Below, piece by piece: positions 47,290-56,411 of a stretch of 64,000 nucleotides of DNA (its first letter is position 1; each line of letters starts with the position of its first letter). Position numbers and translations under genes: made by a program. The notes below the pieces were generated by a model. The model was not told the origin of the DNA. It was given only the letters and a program-made list of their open reading frames with translations, and made no database searches. Origin of the DNA: Synechococcus sp. M16CYN. GTDB lineage: Bacteria; Cyanobacteriota; Cyanobacteriia; PCC-6307; Cyanobiaceae. The stretch lies in contig NZ_AP029048.1 of the NCBI RefSeq assembly GCF_040371545.1, forward strand, positions 434,001-498,000, written 5' to 3'.

Positions 47290-48582
47290 ATGCGGCTCCT
47301 CTTGCTGGCTGTCTTGTTGTTTTTACCGGCATTTTTCGCCGCTGCGGAAGTGTCGCTTTTACAACTGCGGCCTAGTCGGGTTGAGGTACTGATTGAAGAA
47401 GGACGTGTTGGAGCATGTGCAATTCAACGTCTACAGCGCAGGCTAAGGCGAGCCCTAATGGTTTCTCAGCTCGGGGCAACTCTGGCTTTGGTGTCCTTAG
47501 GCTGGACTGGCCGGGGCTTGGGAGAGCACCTTTGGACTGCTGAGTCTTTCGGTTTGCTCTGGTGTGATGCCGCGTTGTTTATAGGAATTGTTTTGGTAGC
47601 CACATTTTTTGGGGGTTTGCTTCCTAAAGCTTGGGTATTGAATCGACCGGAAACAGCGGCCCTGCGCTTGACGCCGTTGTTAGAGGTGTTGATGCAGTGT
47701 CTTGCGCCGCTTCTCAATGTGCTTGAGGCATTCGCCGGTTTGTTAATGCGCCTTTTAGGGCTAGCTCCTCAATGGGATGTACTAGTGCCAGCATTGTCCG
47801 CAGGTGAATTAGAAACCTTGGTCGAGTCTGGCCGAGTAACGGGGCTGTACCCAGATGAGCGCAACATCCTTGAAGGAGTTTTTGCTCTACGTGACACTCA
47901 AGTGAGAGAGGTGATGGTGCCGCGCTCCGGAATGGTCACGCTGCCAGCAACCGTTTGTTTCGCTGAGTTAATGGAAGTGGTGCATCACACTCAGCATGCT
48001 CGTTTTCCGGTGATTGGTCAGTCCTTGGACGATGTGCGTGGGGTGCTAGATCTGAGACAGATGGCCGAACCGATCGCTCATGGACAGCTGGAAGCTGGTT
48101 CTCCATTAGAGCCTTACCTTCAGCCTGCCGTGCGCGTATTAGAAACCTGCACGCTAGCCGAACTTCTTCCCATAATCCGTAGCGGTCAGCCGTTGCTGTT
48201 GGTGGTGGATGAGCACGGCGGGACGGAAGGGCTCGTGACCGCCGCTGATCTCACAGGGGAGATAGTTGGTGATGATGTGCAAAATGAGACCCATGAACCA
48301 GAGTTACAAACTGAAGACGGCCGCCCAGGGTCATGGTTAGTAGCTGGTGAGTTCGAAATCGTTGAGCTGAACCGCCAGCTCAACCTCAATCTGCCAGAAG
48401 CGGACGATCACCACACTTTAGCGGGCTTTCTCTTGGAACGTCTTCAGCACATCCCTGCTCCCGGAGAAGCCCTACGTTTTCAGGGCCTACAGTTCGAAAT
48501 CATCATCATGGCCGGTCCACGTATTGATCAAGTCCGGTTAGTTCTACCGAATTCGAACGAGGTTGCTTCTGAAGGCCAGTAA
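47290..48582 (+). CDS. CNNM (DUF21)/CBS-domain membrane protein, HlyC/CorC family
   Basis: 430 residues. The N-terminal DUF21 membrane domain begins LLLLAVLLFLPAFFAAAEVS and contains further helices near residues 57-70, 95-115 and 130-160. Next come GRVTGLYPDERNILEGVFAL then RDTQVREVMVPRSGMVTLPA, the standard entry into the paired CBS domains, with HARFPVIGQSLDDVRGVLDL and LLLVVDEHGGTEGLVTAADL. The C-terminal CorC/HlyC domain shows AGEFEIVELNRQLNLNLPE and ADDHHTLAGFLLERL. Such proteins are linked to magnesium/cobalt export or homeostasis. The start lies only 13 bases after the tRNA gene. Confidence 0.9.
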   Translation: MRLLLLAVLLFLPAFFAAAEVSLLQLRPSRVEVLIEEGRVGACAIQRLQRRLRRALMVSQLGATLALVSLGWTGRGLGEHLWTAESFGLLWCDAALFIGIVLVATFFGGLLPKAWVLNRPETAALRLTPLLEVLMQCLAPLLNVLEAFAGLLMRLLGLAPQWDVLVPALSAGELETLVESGRVTGLYPDERNILEGVFALRDTQVREVMVPRSGMVTLPATVCFAELMEVVHHTQHARFPVIGQSLDDVRGVLDLRQMAEPIAHGQLEAGSPLEPYLQPAVRVLETCTLAELLPIIRSGQPLLLVVDEHGGTEGLVTAADLTGEIVGDDVQNETHEPELQTEDGRPGSWLVAGEFEIVELNRQLNLNLPEADDHHTLAGFLLERLQHIPAPGEALRFQGLQFEIIIMAGPRIDQVRLVLPNSNEVASEGQ

Positions 48583-49030
48583 CCCTCCCCCAGCAGTCTT
48601 AAATCAGCCTATGCTTGCTGGCCGCATCTTTAACTGGTAAAGGGTCGCCATAATTAGACAACACCGATTGGCGTCCAGCACCTAGTTTCCAACCTATCTC
48701 TGTACGCTGCTAACCAGATTGCGAGGGCTACTTTGATCATATTGATAGAGGTTTTGTTGCCCCATTCTCATATGTCGTAGTCAGTGCGCGATAAGTCCTA
48801 ATTGCGATGCAATGAACTAAACTTTGGGTGGTCATAGTATCTACCTCATCTCGACTACGTATGAATCGAGATATAGGCTTCGGGCTCGCTCTATCTCAGC
48901 TGTAGCCGGGACAAGGCATCGACGTCGCCCTGAAGATGCTTCCGGCGCGATCAGCGGCTGCAGGACTCTCGTACAGCATCACATTTTGCGTCAAAAACGT
49001 CGAGAATATTCAGGCTGTTGGTTAAAGTCC
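48583..49030. other. intergenic region, no supported gene
   Basis: About 450 bases after the CNNM gene. A plus-strand frame of 94 codons starting at 48824 (to 49108) is Arg/Ser/Tyr-rich without family character and overlaps, in antisense, a more protein-like minus-strand reading at 49031-49150. No RNA gene recognised. Confidence 0.3.
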
Positions 49031-49190
49031 TCAATCCTCTTTGATTGGGACAGCATAGACCGTAATAGGCTTTTCATCAGGCTTAGAACCCGCTACTTCA
49101 ATTTCTGACTCTTGGTCAGCCTGCGTTATGAAACCAGCTATGCGCGAAGCTTAGACCCCCCAAAACACCGAATGGAGTACACGCAACCCT

Positions 49191-49450
49191 TCACTCACGC
49201 GTTTCTAGTAATTGCCACAGATCATTGTGGGTTTGCTGGTCGGTAAAAAATCACTGAATGAGATCCTAGCGATCAAGAATCACCTGCTCAACAATTTGAC
49301 CGAGCTGCCTGAGATCCGGTCATGATGGCTATTACCCCGGGAGTCCTTGTCCTAAGCATAGTTATGCCTGGCTTAATCACTAACCCTAAACTTTCCGACA
49401 CGGACTTATGGTAATACAGCCAGCCACCAAAGCCTGTGGTGGCTGTCACC
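49191..49450 (-). pseudogene. decayed gene fragment of unknown family
   Basis: On the minus strand, protein-like sequence runs from about 49450 downward: [20 protein letters not shown] then SLGLVIKPGITMLRTRTPGV, up to an IAIMTG segment. A frame change near 49320 leads to PDLRQLGQIVEQVILDR, a TAG, DLIQ, a TGA, then FFTDQQTHNDLWQLLETRE and a final TGA at 49191-49193. One frameshift plus two nonsense codons in an otherwise continuous protein-like reading indicate a pseudogene. The upstream part seems lost at the junction with the WecG-type gene on the other strand. The look of the first block recalls flavodoxin-fold reductases, but that is only a guess. Confidence 0.45.
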
Positions 49451-50157
49451 GCTACCGCGTGCTTGGTTTTCCCGTAGATGTCTGTTGTGATGTACAAGTT
49501 GCCGCTTTAGACATGCATGTAAGCGGTGGCGGACGCATCGTCACCCTGAACGCTGAAATGACGATGGCAGCGCGGATGGATAAGGATCTCGGTAGTGCAA
49601 TCATTAATGCTGAGCTCGTGATCCCCGATGGCGCCGGCGTCGTTTGGGCTCTCTCTAAGCAAGGGGTGCGGGTAGTGAAGACGGCAGGAATCGAGTTGGC
49701 CTGGAGCTTGCTCAACTACGCGGCTTCCCACGGTTGGACCGTTGCTCTTGTGGGCGCATCTCCAAATGTGATGGCCTCGCTCAAAATCATGCTATTTAAA
49801 AGATTCCCTGGCCTAAGATTAGTCTTCGCCGTTGATGGTTACCAGTCAGCCGAAGCTTGGCCTCACCTTGAGTCAAAACTCAGAGAACTTCGACCTGATT
49901 TGGTGTTGGTTGCGTTGGGTGTGCCTCGTCAAGAAACCTGGTCACATCGAGTACAGAAGGGTCAGCATGGTTTGTGGATGGGTGTTGGTGGCAGTTTCGA
50001 TGTCTGGGCAGGCACCAAAAAAAGAGCGCCGAAGTGGATGTGTCGGATGCAAATTGAATGGCTCTATCGACTGATACAAGAGCCCAACCGTTGGAAACGC
50101 ATGTTGTCCCTGCCAGCTTTTGTTTGGCAGGTCATTAAGGGTGAGCTGAATGATTAG
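49408..50157 (+). CDS. WecG/TagA/CpsF-family glycosyltransferase
   Basis: 249 residues. GT26-type motifs: VLGFPVDVC near the start, [35 protein letters not shown], the [18 protein letters not shown] strand, and [20 protein letters not shown] followed by [20 protein letters not shown], all diagnostic. Family members transfer N-acetylmannosaminuronic acid or N-acetylmannosamine to lipid-linked acceptors for surface polymers. Start is uncertain: ATG 49408 gives 17 residues before VLGFPVD, but that stretch overlaps, in antisense, a decayed gene; GTG 49459 would start at VLGFPVD. The stop overlaps the convergent psbK stop by four bases. Confidence 0.85.
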   Translation: MVIQPATKACGGCHRYRVLGFPVDVCCDVQVAALDMHVSGGGRIVTLNAEMTMAARMDKDLGSAIINAELVIPDGAGVVWALSKQGVRVVKTAGIELAWSLLNYAASHGWTVALVGASPNVMASLKIMLFKRFPGLRLVFAVDGYQSAEAWPHLESKLRELRPDLVLVALGVPRQETWSHRVQKGQHGLWMGVGGSFDVWAGTKKRAPKWMCRMQIEWLYRLIQEPNRWKRMLSLPAFVWQVIKGELND

Positions 50158-50297
50158 CGGAAACCTACAGATGCCTGCCACACAAAGGCGAGAAGTAGGA
50201 AAAACACTGGAATCAGTGGAAGAATGTCAATAAGCGGAGAGAAAGCTTGATAGGCCTCAGGCAGCTGGGCCATCAAGTCGGGGGTAAAGATGATCAT
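50154..50297 (-). CDS. psbK: photosystem II protein K
   Basis: Small PSII subunit with one transmembrane helix, made with a short leader that is cleaved. From ATG 50297 the 47-residue product has the leader MIIFTPDLM, then the mature part beginning around [20 protein letters not shown] and the helix ending [10 protein letters not shown], which is nearly invariant. A longer reading from 50336 would overlap the tgt end and lacks support. It follows tgt by 32 bases on the same strand, a common picocyanobacterial arrangement. Confidence 0.96.
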   Translation of the reverse strand: MIIFTPDLMAQLPEAYQAFSPLIDILPLIPVFFLLLAFVWQASVGFR

Positions 50298-50329
50298 CCC
50301 TAAGCGTGAAGCAAGCATCGAGCCGGACG

Positions 50330-51448
50330 TTACCACGTGTGGTGGGCTGGTGAGTTCCGCTGCCAGGGAGCGAAATCCTCTGAAAAAGAACCATCCTGAA
50401 TGGCCTGCGCCATAGCACTGGTAAATCTCAATAGGTGTGTGATGTTATGCAAGCTCACAAGCGTGAGACCTAGCAATTCCTCGCTGCGGATCAGATGATG
50501 GAGATAGGCTCGACTATGGTTTGTGCAGGCCGGGCAGGAGCAGCTGGAATCAAGGGGGGTGTGATCATTACGAAAGCGTGCATTTCGTAGGTTCCAGCGC
50601 TCTCCACCAACGAGTGCTGTGCCGTGTCGGCCCAGTCTCGTGGGAAGGACACAATCGAACATGTCGGTGCCATTTGCAACGGCAATGGCCATCTCGCATG
50701 GTGTCCCGACCCCCATTAGGTAACGGGGACGATCTATTGGCAGGAGTGGGTTGATGTCGCGAATGATTCTATGTATGTCGTTGACCGGTTCGCCAACGCT
50801 TACGCCACCGATAGCGATGCCCGGAAGGTTGAATGCTGCCACAGCGTGGGCGCTATCTCGACGTAGATGCGGGAAACAACCCCCTTGAACGATGCCGAAC
50901 AGGGCTTGGTCGTTTCGGGTATGAGCATTGACGCAACGCTCAAGCCAAGCATGGGTGCGTCGACAGGCATCAATCACATCATTTTCGGTGGCTGAGTAAG
51001 GCGGACACTGGTCAAAGGCCATTACCACATCAGCCCCCAGAGTCATCTGAATGGTGGTGGCCTGCTCCGGAGTCATGTGGATAGTGCGACCGTCACGTGG
51101 GCTCTGGAAGATCACCCCGCGTTCATCAACAGTGTTGAGATTCCCGAGACTAAATACTTGGAATCCACCCGAATCGGTAAGCATCGGCCCGTGCCAGCCC
51201 ATAAAACGGTGGAGCCCACCTGCGGAAGCTACAATATTCTCACCCGGCTGAAGATGTAGGTGATACGTGTTAGACAACACCATCTGTGTGCCAGCATGTA
51301 TCAATTGCTCTGTACTAATCCCTTTCACTGTGGCCAAAGTCCCCACAGGCATAAATTGGGGTGTTTGTACTGGTCCGTGCGGTGTGTGAAAACAGCCACA
51401 GCGGGCCTGGGTGTTTGAACAATGCGCACTGATTTCGAAGTCGAACAT
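50330..51448 (-). CDS. tgt: tRNA-guanine transglycosylase (queuine tRNA-ribosyltransferase)
   Basis: Exchanges guanine-34 of GUN-anticodon tRNAs for the queuosine precursor. 372 residues. [44 protein letters not shown] with the catalytic Asp, [51 protein letters not shown] with [10 protein letters not shown], and the zinc-binding [17 protein letters not shown] (three Cys and a His). All catalytic and zinc residues are visible. Upstream of psbK in a leftward pair. Confidence 0.95.
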   Translation of the reverse strand: MFDFEISAHCSNTQARCGCFHTPHGPVQTPQFMPVGTLATVKGISTEQLIHAGTQMVLSNTYHLHLQPGENIVASAGGLHRFMGWHGPMLTDSGGFQVFSLGNLNTVDERGVIFQSPRDGRTIHMTPEQATTIQMTLGADVVMAFDQCPPYSATENDVIDACRRTHAWLERCVNAHTRNDQALFGIVQGGCFPHLRRDSAHAVAAFNLPGIAIGGVSVGEPVNDIHRIIRDINPLLPIDRPRYLMGVGTPCEMAIAVANGTDMFDCVLPTRLGRHGTALVGGERWNLRNARFRNDHTPLDSSCSCPACTNHSRAYLHHLIRSEELLGLTLVSLHNITHLLRFTSAMAQAIQDGSFSEDFAPWQRNSPAHHTW

Positions 51449-51542
51449 GTCGGTACTTTCTCTTTTGCTGAACCTAGGGTTAGGCCAGGGAAGCGAAGCT
51501 GCTGGACTTGTGCCTTACGTATTGAAACTCCTTACGTTTTGA

Positions 51543-52328
51543 TTGTGTTCAACTGACCTACGGTTGAAGTCAGATGCAGGCTCTGATCGCTCGGAAGTTT
51601 TTCCTTGGCTCGCTGATCTGGCCGGGGCATGGATTTTCTATTCAGTTTTGCCGCCTTGGCCCTGGCCACAACCTAGTTTCAAACGTATTGCTCGTTTTGC
51701 ATCTTGGATCGGGCTGTTGATTGGCGCGTTCCAGGCAATGCTCTGGTGGGGAATGACAGTTCTTGGCTGGGGGACTTTGGCTTTAGCTCCCTTGGTGATG
51801 GCTGCTGGAATTTGTCTTGGTGGCGGCTTACATCACGATGGATTGATGGATACTGCGGATGGCTTGGCTGCTGGTTTTTCAAGACGCCTGGAAGCAATGC
51901 AAGACAGCCGTGTCGGTGCCAGCGGCGTGCTCGCCTTAGCAGTAGCCCTATTGCTTGAGCTTGCTGCATTGGTGCAACTTAGTGATCAGGCTCCTGTAGC
52001 GCTTTGTCTGGCAGGGTTTTGGGGTCGTGTCTCCCCTTTGTGGGCAATAGCCCGCTTTAACTATTTACGACCAGACGGCACAGCAAGCTTCCATCGGCGT
52101 CATTACCAGAATTGGTGGGATGCCTTGCCGGCCGGCTTAGGACTGCTAGTTTTAGCCCTATTTATTCCGCTCTTTCCCCTCCTCGTAGGTGCACCTGTGT
52201 CGTTAGTCGTTGCTGATTGTCTGGGGCGACATCTAGGAGGATACACTGGAGATAGCTATGGAGCTGCTGTAGTGATCACAGAGGTGTTCACTCTATTGCT
52301 GCTGGCAGGGTTGGCTGCAGCCAGCTGA
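51543..52328 (+). CDS. cobS: adenosylcobinamide-GDP ribazoletransferase (cobalamin synthase)
   Basis: Integral membrane enzyme joining adenosylcobinamide-GDP and alpha-ribazole, the last steps of the corrinoid nucleotide loop. 261 residues, mostly hydrophobic, with the family signature GGGLHHDGLMDTADGLAAGF followed by SRRLEAMQDSRVGASGVLAL, and a C-terminal DCLGRHLGGYTGDSYGAAVV plus ITE. The best available start is TTG at 51543; no ATG lies between it and the first conserved segment (DLAGAWIFYSVLPPWPWPQP), so the exact N-terminus is uncertain. The 3' end overlaps the convergent histidine kinase gene by 41 bases. Confidence 0.92.
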   Translation: MCSTDLRLKSDAGSDRSEVFPWLADLAGAWIFYSVLPPWPWPQPSFKRIARFASWIGLLIGAFQAMLWWGMTVLGWGTLALAPLVMAAGICLGGGLHHDGLMDTADGLAAGFSRRLEAMQDSRVGASGVLALAVALLLELAALVQLSDQAPVALCLAGFWGRVSPLWAIARFNYLRPDGTASFHRRHYQNWWDALPAGLGLLVLALFIPLFPLLVGAPVSLVVADCLGRHLGGYTGDSYGAAVVITEVFTLLLLAGLAAAS

Positions 52329-53412
52329 GTCGAAACGCGTTACCTTGTTTCGGTAGATTCGTGTTGATTCGCCACGGCTCAACGGACAGCGTGAGTTGTC
52401 CTCCGTTGCGCTCGGCCAGAGCGCGGGCAAGAGCTAGACCAAGCCCGGTACCAGGCCGATCGCGACTGGTGATGCCACGTTCCCCTCGCCGAAAAATCAA
52501 CTGACGTTCGTCTGTTGCAATAGGAGGACCGCCATCCCAAACACAGAGACCATCAGCCAACAGAGTCAGGCCAACCGCACAGCCTGGCGGGCTGTAACGG
52601 AAAGCGTTCTCAAGCAGATTGGCAACGATCTCAGCAGTGCTTCCGTCTCCTGCAGAGCAGCCACCCCAAGCTGGCCATTGCGAGGGGCCATGCCATTGAC
52701 GTCCTTGCAAGCTGGCTGTTGCACTCGCTCGTTCGATGAGGGGAATCAGGAGTTCTTTTAGATTTTTGTTTTGTTGAGCGGCATCAGGCGGCAGTAGGTA
52801 GGGGCTCGAGGTATCTGATCCGCTGGGAAGCTTCTGTTGACCGAGCGTTTCGATGGCATCGATGTATCGTCCAAGCTGTCGCTGTTCTGTCAGGATGCCG
52901 TCGATCAAAGGTAAATGAATATTCTCGGGCCCCAAGCGTCGAATTATGAGTTGGGCGTAGGTACGCAGCGCGGCAAGTGGGTTGCGGAGTTGATGCACCA
53001 GCATTTTGAGTTGGTTACGCTCATGGTGAAGTTCCTTTCGCAGCTGCATACATTCCAGGTCGCGACCAAGAGCGTTGCTAATGGACAATGCGCATCTGCA
53101 CATTTGCTCGTCGAGATCTTTGGTCCAGCTAAGACCCGGTTCAAGCTCAACATGAAGAGCACCTAAAATTAGGTCAGCATCCTGAAGTGGATACCACCGG
53201 CGCTCTTCATTGGTTTGCCTAAGCTCAATATCCACGCTTGTTGCAGGTAGGGCGTGGCTCGACGATGACCATTGCTGAATTAAGATTAGTGGCGGCCCCG
53301 GCTGTTCTGGCGGAGCGCTTAGGTACAGGTCTAGATGACTGAAAACCTTTCTCGAGACCAATGGATCGAGCTGCTGGTCTGCGAAGTCGAGAAACCGATT
53401 GGTCAGCTGCAT
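52288..53412 (-). CDS. sensor histidine kinase, Hik2/CSK-like
   Basis: 374 residues. The N-terminal part (about 1-125) looks like a GAF-type sensor without membrane helices, so it is soluble. The H-box is LVHQLRNPLAALRTYAQLII, phospho-acceptor His in HQLRNP; this sequence resembles the cyanobacterial Hik2 / chloroplast sensor kinase group, which responds to plastoquinone redox state or salt. The ATPase domain carries the N-box VANLLENAFRYSPPG, a G1-type box with an atypical VWDGGPP, and G2 RPGTGLGLALARALAERNGG. A cognate regulator is not adjacent. Overlaps cobS at the 3' end. Confidence 0.85.
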   Translation of the reverse strand: MQLTNRFLDFADQQLDPLVSRKVFSHLDLYLSAPPEQPGPPLILIQQWSSSSHALPATSVDIELRQTNEERRWYPLQDADLILGALHVELEPGLSWTKDLDEQMCRCALSISNALGRDLECMQLRKELHHERNQLKMLVHQLRNPLAALRTYAQLIIRRLGPENIHLPLIDGILTEQRQLGRYIDAIETLGQQKLPSGSDTSSPYLLPPDAAQQNKNLKELLIPLIERASATASLQGRQWHGPSQWPAWGGCSAGDGSTAEIVANLLENAFRYSPPGCAVGLTLLADGLCVWDGGPPIATDERQLIFRRGERGITSRDRPGTGLGLALARALAERNGGQLTLSVEPWRINTNLPKQGNAFRLSWLQPTLPAAIE

Positions 53413-53794
53413 GTGGAGTGAAACGGACCCATCGGGTTATATGAAGTTGAAAAATCCGAAAAAAATCTTAAATCTTGATGGCATTGGAGTGCCGCTTATC
53501 AAAAGTGAATGCTCGCCAACGCGCATAAAAGTTGCATTCTTAATGCAATCGCAGCTACAGCAGAGACAGGTGGGTCTCCGCTGGATGTCCACTTTGGCAT
53601 TGCTGAGGTGTTGGTGTCCTTTCGATGGCTTGAGCTATTCATGCTCCTCTGTCCTGATGCGGTCCACTCCTAGCGTCTGACGTCTTTCCGTCGACCCGCT
53701 TGTGGCGAAATAACCGAAACTGTGATTTCACTCTTTCGGTTTCCGCTTGCCTTTGCGTCCATCCCTAGTTCTTTTTCCTCAACGGGATCTTTCC
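53413..53794. other. intergenic region between histidine kinase and DUF3155 gene
   Basis: About 380 bases holding both divergent promoters. No convincing gene: a 93-codon frame at 53399-53680 overlaps the kinase start in antisense and lacks family character. The CTTTCGGTTT-type tract at about 53730-53745 faces a similar inverted ACCGAAA at 53713-53719, a possible small hairpin ahead of the DUF3155 gene. Confidence 0.3.
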
Positions 53795-54163
53795 ATGTCT
53801 AAGAAAAGAAAGCGCATCAGCCGTCGCAGGCTTGCCGGACAGCGTGTCCTTACTCGCGTGCAGACGCATTACTTAGAAACTGGTGAATACAAGCCCGTCA
53901 CCGCGGCACGTCGTTATATAGCCGAAGGCGGTCTCGTTCCTCCTGCCCTGCTGAATGTTCGACGCAATGAACACACTACCGATCGCTTTTTTTGGGGTGA
54001 AAAGGGCTTATTTAGTGCTCAGTATGCTGAAGAAAACTACTTTCTATTCCCCTCACTTCGGTTTATAGTCTACTCCGTTGGTGAAGATACGTTGTTTGAG
54101 GGTCTTGATCTAACCTCCGACGACTGGGAGGAAATGGAAGAGTACGAATACTCTTTTGTTTGA
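53795..54163 (+). CDS. DUF3155 domain protein
   Basis: 122 residues, conserved across cyanobacteria, function unknown. A very basic N-terminus (KKRKRISRRRLAGQRVL) leads into HYLETGEYKPVTAARRYIAE and the block NVRRNEHTTDRFFWGEKGLF with SAQYAEENYFLFPSLR, which are the family hallmarks. The C-terminal 35 residues are strongly acidic (DDWEEMEEYEY). I chose ATG 53795, where similarity begins; an upstream GTG-type start would add 16 residues unlike the family. The charge asymmetry suggests nucleic-acid or ribosome contact, which is inference only. Confidence 0.9.
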   Translation: MSKKRKRISRRRLAGQRVLTRVQTHYLETGEYKPVTAARRYIAEGGLVPPALLNVRRNEHTTDRFFWGEKGLFSAQYAEENYFLFPSLRFIVYSVGEDTLFEGLDLTSDDWEEMEEYEYSFV

Positions 54164-54733
54164 TCAACTCAATGTCAGCATTGCTTGAAGAGCGTTTTGA
54201 AGCGGCTGCATCATCTCCGTTGTGATGGTGTGGCCATTTTTCAGCAGTTGATTCTGACATCTTTCAGGCGTAAGCCGAGCTGTGATCATCTCGAGAGCTG
54301 CTGGTGGTACAACTTCGTCGTCAAGACCGTGCAGTGCTAAAACGGGTGGGTGGTCGTGCGGTGGTTGCCAATCCGGATGGGGGTAACCACTACAGCTAAT
54401 CACACCAGCCAAAGGAAGACTGCAACCGCAGCTCAGAGCCATTGCTCCTCCTTGAGAGAAACCAAATAAAACTGTGCGTTCTAGAGGAATGCTATCACTT
54501 GAGATTTTGAGTAGCCGTACTCGAAGGTCATGAACAGCTTCTGGCACTGCAGCCCAATCTGGTGGAAATAGCCCATACCACTGGCGTCCTCCTGTTTGTA
54601 CATGCGGCTGCGGTGCTTCTAAACACATCACATCAAGCTCATTTGGATGCTGTGCAGCCAATTGTCCCCCGAGTGGTCGTAAATCGGCAGCATTTGCACC
54701 CCATCCATGCAGCAGCACAAGGCGTTGAGACAT
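54164..54733 (-). CDS. alpha/beta hydrolase, carboxylesterase/phospholipase-like
   Basis: 189 residues. LVLLHGWGANAADLRPLG has the oxyanion-hole HG, the nucleophile elbow is LFGFSQGGAMAL (GxSxG), and the charge-relay residues are the Asp in LALHGLDDEVVPP and the His in LKNGHTI. This pattern belongs to the Abhydrolase_2 group (carboxylesterase/lysophospholipase). No signal peptide; cytosolic. Substrate unknown. Convergent with the DUF3155 gene with no gap, and divergent from purH. Confidence 0.88.
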   Translation of the reverse strand: MSQRLVLLHGWGANAADLRPLGGQLAAQHPNELDVMCLEAPQPHVQTGGRQWYGLFPPDWAAVPEAVHDLRVRLLKISSDSIPLERTVLFGFSQGGAMALSCGCSLPLAGVISCSGYPHPDWQPPHDHPPVLALHGLDDEVVPPAALEMITARLTPERCQNQLLKNGHTITTEMMQPLQNALQAMLTLS

Positions 54734-54788
54734 ATGGAAAATTAATGATTAATGCGTAAGTTGGCCAAAGACCAAGTCATGTCGACTG

Positions 54789-56351
54789 ATGGCTCCTATT
54801 GCTTTGCTGAGTGTGTCCGATAAATCTGGTCTTGTGCCCTTCGCCGAGGCCCTCCATCTCACCTACGGTTATCGGCTGCTCTCCACTGGGGGTACTGCCA
54901 GAGTACTAGAACAGGCGAGTCTTCCTGTAATACGCGTATCTGACTATACGGGAGCACCTGAAATCCTTAGCGGTCGCGTAAAAACGCTTCATCCTCGAAT
55001 TCATGGTGGTATCTTGGCTAAGCGTGGTGATGCGTCTCATGGCGCAGAGCTCGATCGGCAAAAGATAGACCCAATTGACTTGGTGGTCGTGAATCTATAC
55101 GCTTTTCGAGAGACATCAGCCAAACCTAATGTGACTTGGGATCAGGCGATTGGGGATATTGATATAGGTGGGTCAAGTATGATTCGCGCCGCTGCGAAAA
55201 ACCATGAGTACGTTACTGTCTTGACGAGTCCTGATAAGTACAATCGTTTACTTGAGGTGATGGCCAGGACTGGCGGTCGGGTTCCCCCGGAGTTGCGCCG
55301 TCAGCTGGCTCTTGAAGCATTTCAACATACGGCGACATACGATATCGAAATCAGCCGATGGATGGAGCAAACGGTTGCCACCGAGAAGGCACCCCGACTG
55401 GAGGCAGTCCCTTTGCGTCAAACCCTTCGTTACGGCGAGAACCCTCACCAGAAATGCAGCTGGTATAGCTATAATGACCAGGGTTGGGGCGGTGCTACTC
55501 AGCTGCAAGGTAAAGAGCTGAGTGCCAATAACTTACTGGATCTTGACGCTGCTCTCGCCACTGTGCGAGAGTTCGGATACGGCTGTAATGAGCAGAACTC
55601 TTGTACTCGGCCTTCGGCTGTGGTGGTTAAACACACTAATCCTTGTGGGGTTGCGATCGGCGAGGATGTTGCAATTGCACTCGCCAAAGCCCTCAACACT
55701 GACCATGTTAGTTCTTTTGGAGGAATTGTCGCCGTTAACAGTGTGGTCGGCGCAGCGGCGGCAAGCGAATTAAGCAGCTTCTTTCTGGAGTGTGTTGTAG
55801 CGCCGGGCTTTTCTCCGGAGGCCAGAGAGATTCTTTCAGCAAAAGCCAACCTGCGCTTACTAGAGCTTCATTCTACGGCGATTGATTCAGTGAGATCGGA
55901 TCAGGTACGCAGCATCCTCGGCGGATTATTGGTTCAGGACTTAGATAATCAAGCAATCACCCCGAGTGACTGGACCGTAGTCAGCCAGCGACCTCCAACA
56001 TCTCAGGAAAGGCAAGATCTTGAGTTTGCCTGGCAATTGGTGCGTCACGTGCGTTCGAATGCCGTCGTAGTTGCTGGAAAGGGTCAAAGCTTTGGGATTG
56101 GCGCTGGCCAAATGAATCGGGTCAGTTCCGCTCGCCTTGCTCTCGGTGCAGCTGGAGATCGAGCAACAGGGGCTGTTCTTGCGAGTGATGGGTTCTTTCC
56201 TTTCGATGACACTGTCCGCTTAGCGGCACGTTATGGAGTTACTGCTGTCATCCATCCGGGAGGTAGTCTTCGCGATGTTGATTCGATTAAGGCCTGTGAT
56301 GAACTGGACCTGGCGATGCTACTTACAGGCCGTCGCCACTTCCTACATTGA
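54789..56351 (+). CDS. purH: bifunctional AICAR transformylase / IMP cyclohydrolase
   Basis: Final two steps of IMP synthesis. N-terminal cyclohydrolase: IALLSVSDKSGLVPFAEAL, LLSTGGTARVL, GRVKTLHPRIHGGILAKR, LVVVNLYAF and DIDIGGSSMIRAAAKNH. C-terminal transformylase: RYGENPHQKCSWY, the KHTNPCGVAIGE catalytic Lys-His segment, SSFGGIVAVN, HVRSNAVVVAGKGQSFGIGA and GQMNRVSSA, ASDGFFPF, and TAVIHPGGSLRD. Length 520 is normal. A divergent promoter region of about 55 bases is shared with the esterase gene. Confidence 0.96.
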   Translation: MAPIALLSVSDKSGLVPFAEALHLTYGYRLLSTGGTARVLEQASLPVIRVSDYTGAPEILSGRVKTLHPRIHGGILAKRGDASHGAELDRQKIDPIDLVVVNLYAFRETSAKPNVTWDQAIGDIDIGGSSMIRAAAKNHEYVTVLTSPDKYNRLLEVMARTGGRVPPELRRQLALEAFQHTATYDIEISRWMEQTVATEKAPRLEAVPLRQTLRYGENPHQKCSWYSYNDQGWGGATQLQGKELSANNLLDLDAALATVREFGYGCNEQNSCTRPSAVVVKHTNPCGVAIGEDVAIALAKALNTDHVSSFGGIVAVNSVVGAAAASELSSFFLECVVAPGFSPEAREILSAKANLRLLELHSTAIDSVRSDQVRSILGGLLVQDLDNQAITPSDWTVVSQRPPTSQERQDLEFAWQLVRHVRSNAVVVAGKGQSFGIGAGQMNRVSSARLALGAAGDRATGAVLASDGFFPFDDTVRLAARYGVTAVIHPGGSLRDVDSIKACDELDLAMLLTGRRHFLH

Positions 56352-56411
56352 GTCGCCAAACTACCAGGATTTTTCAACCCCTAACCTCGCGACAGAGTAA
56401 CTACTTTTTTG

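Noticed and set aside
51449-51542. Possible cobalamin riboswitch upstream of cobS
   Set aside because: Only about 94 bases lie between tgt and cobS and I cannot see the conserved B12-box; a riboswitch of normal size would not fit without entering tgt.
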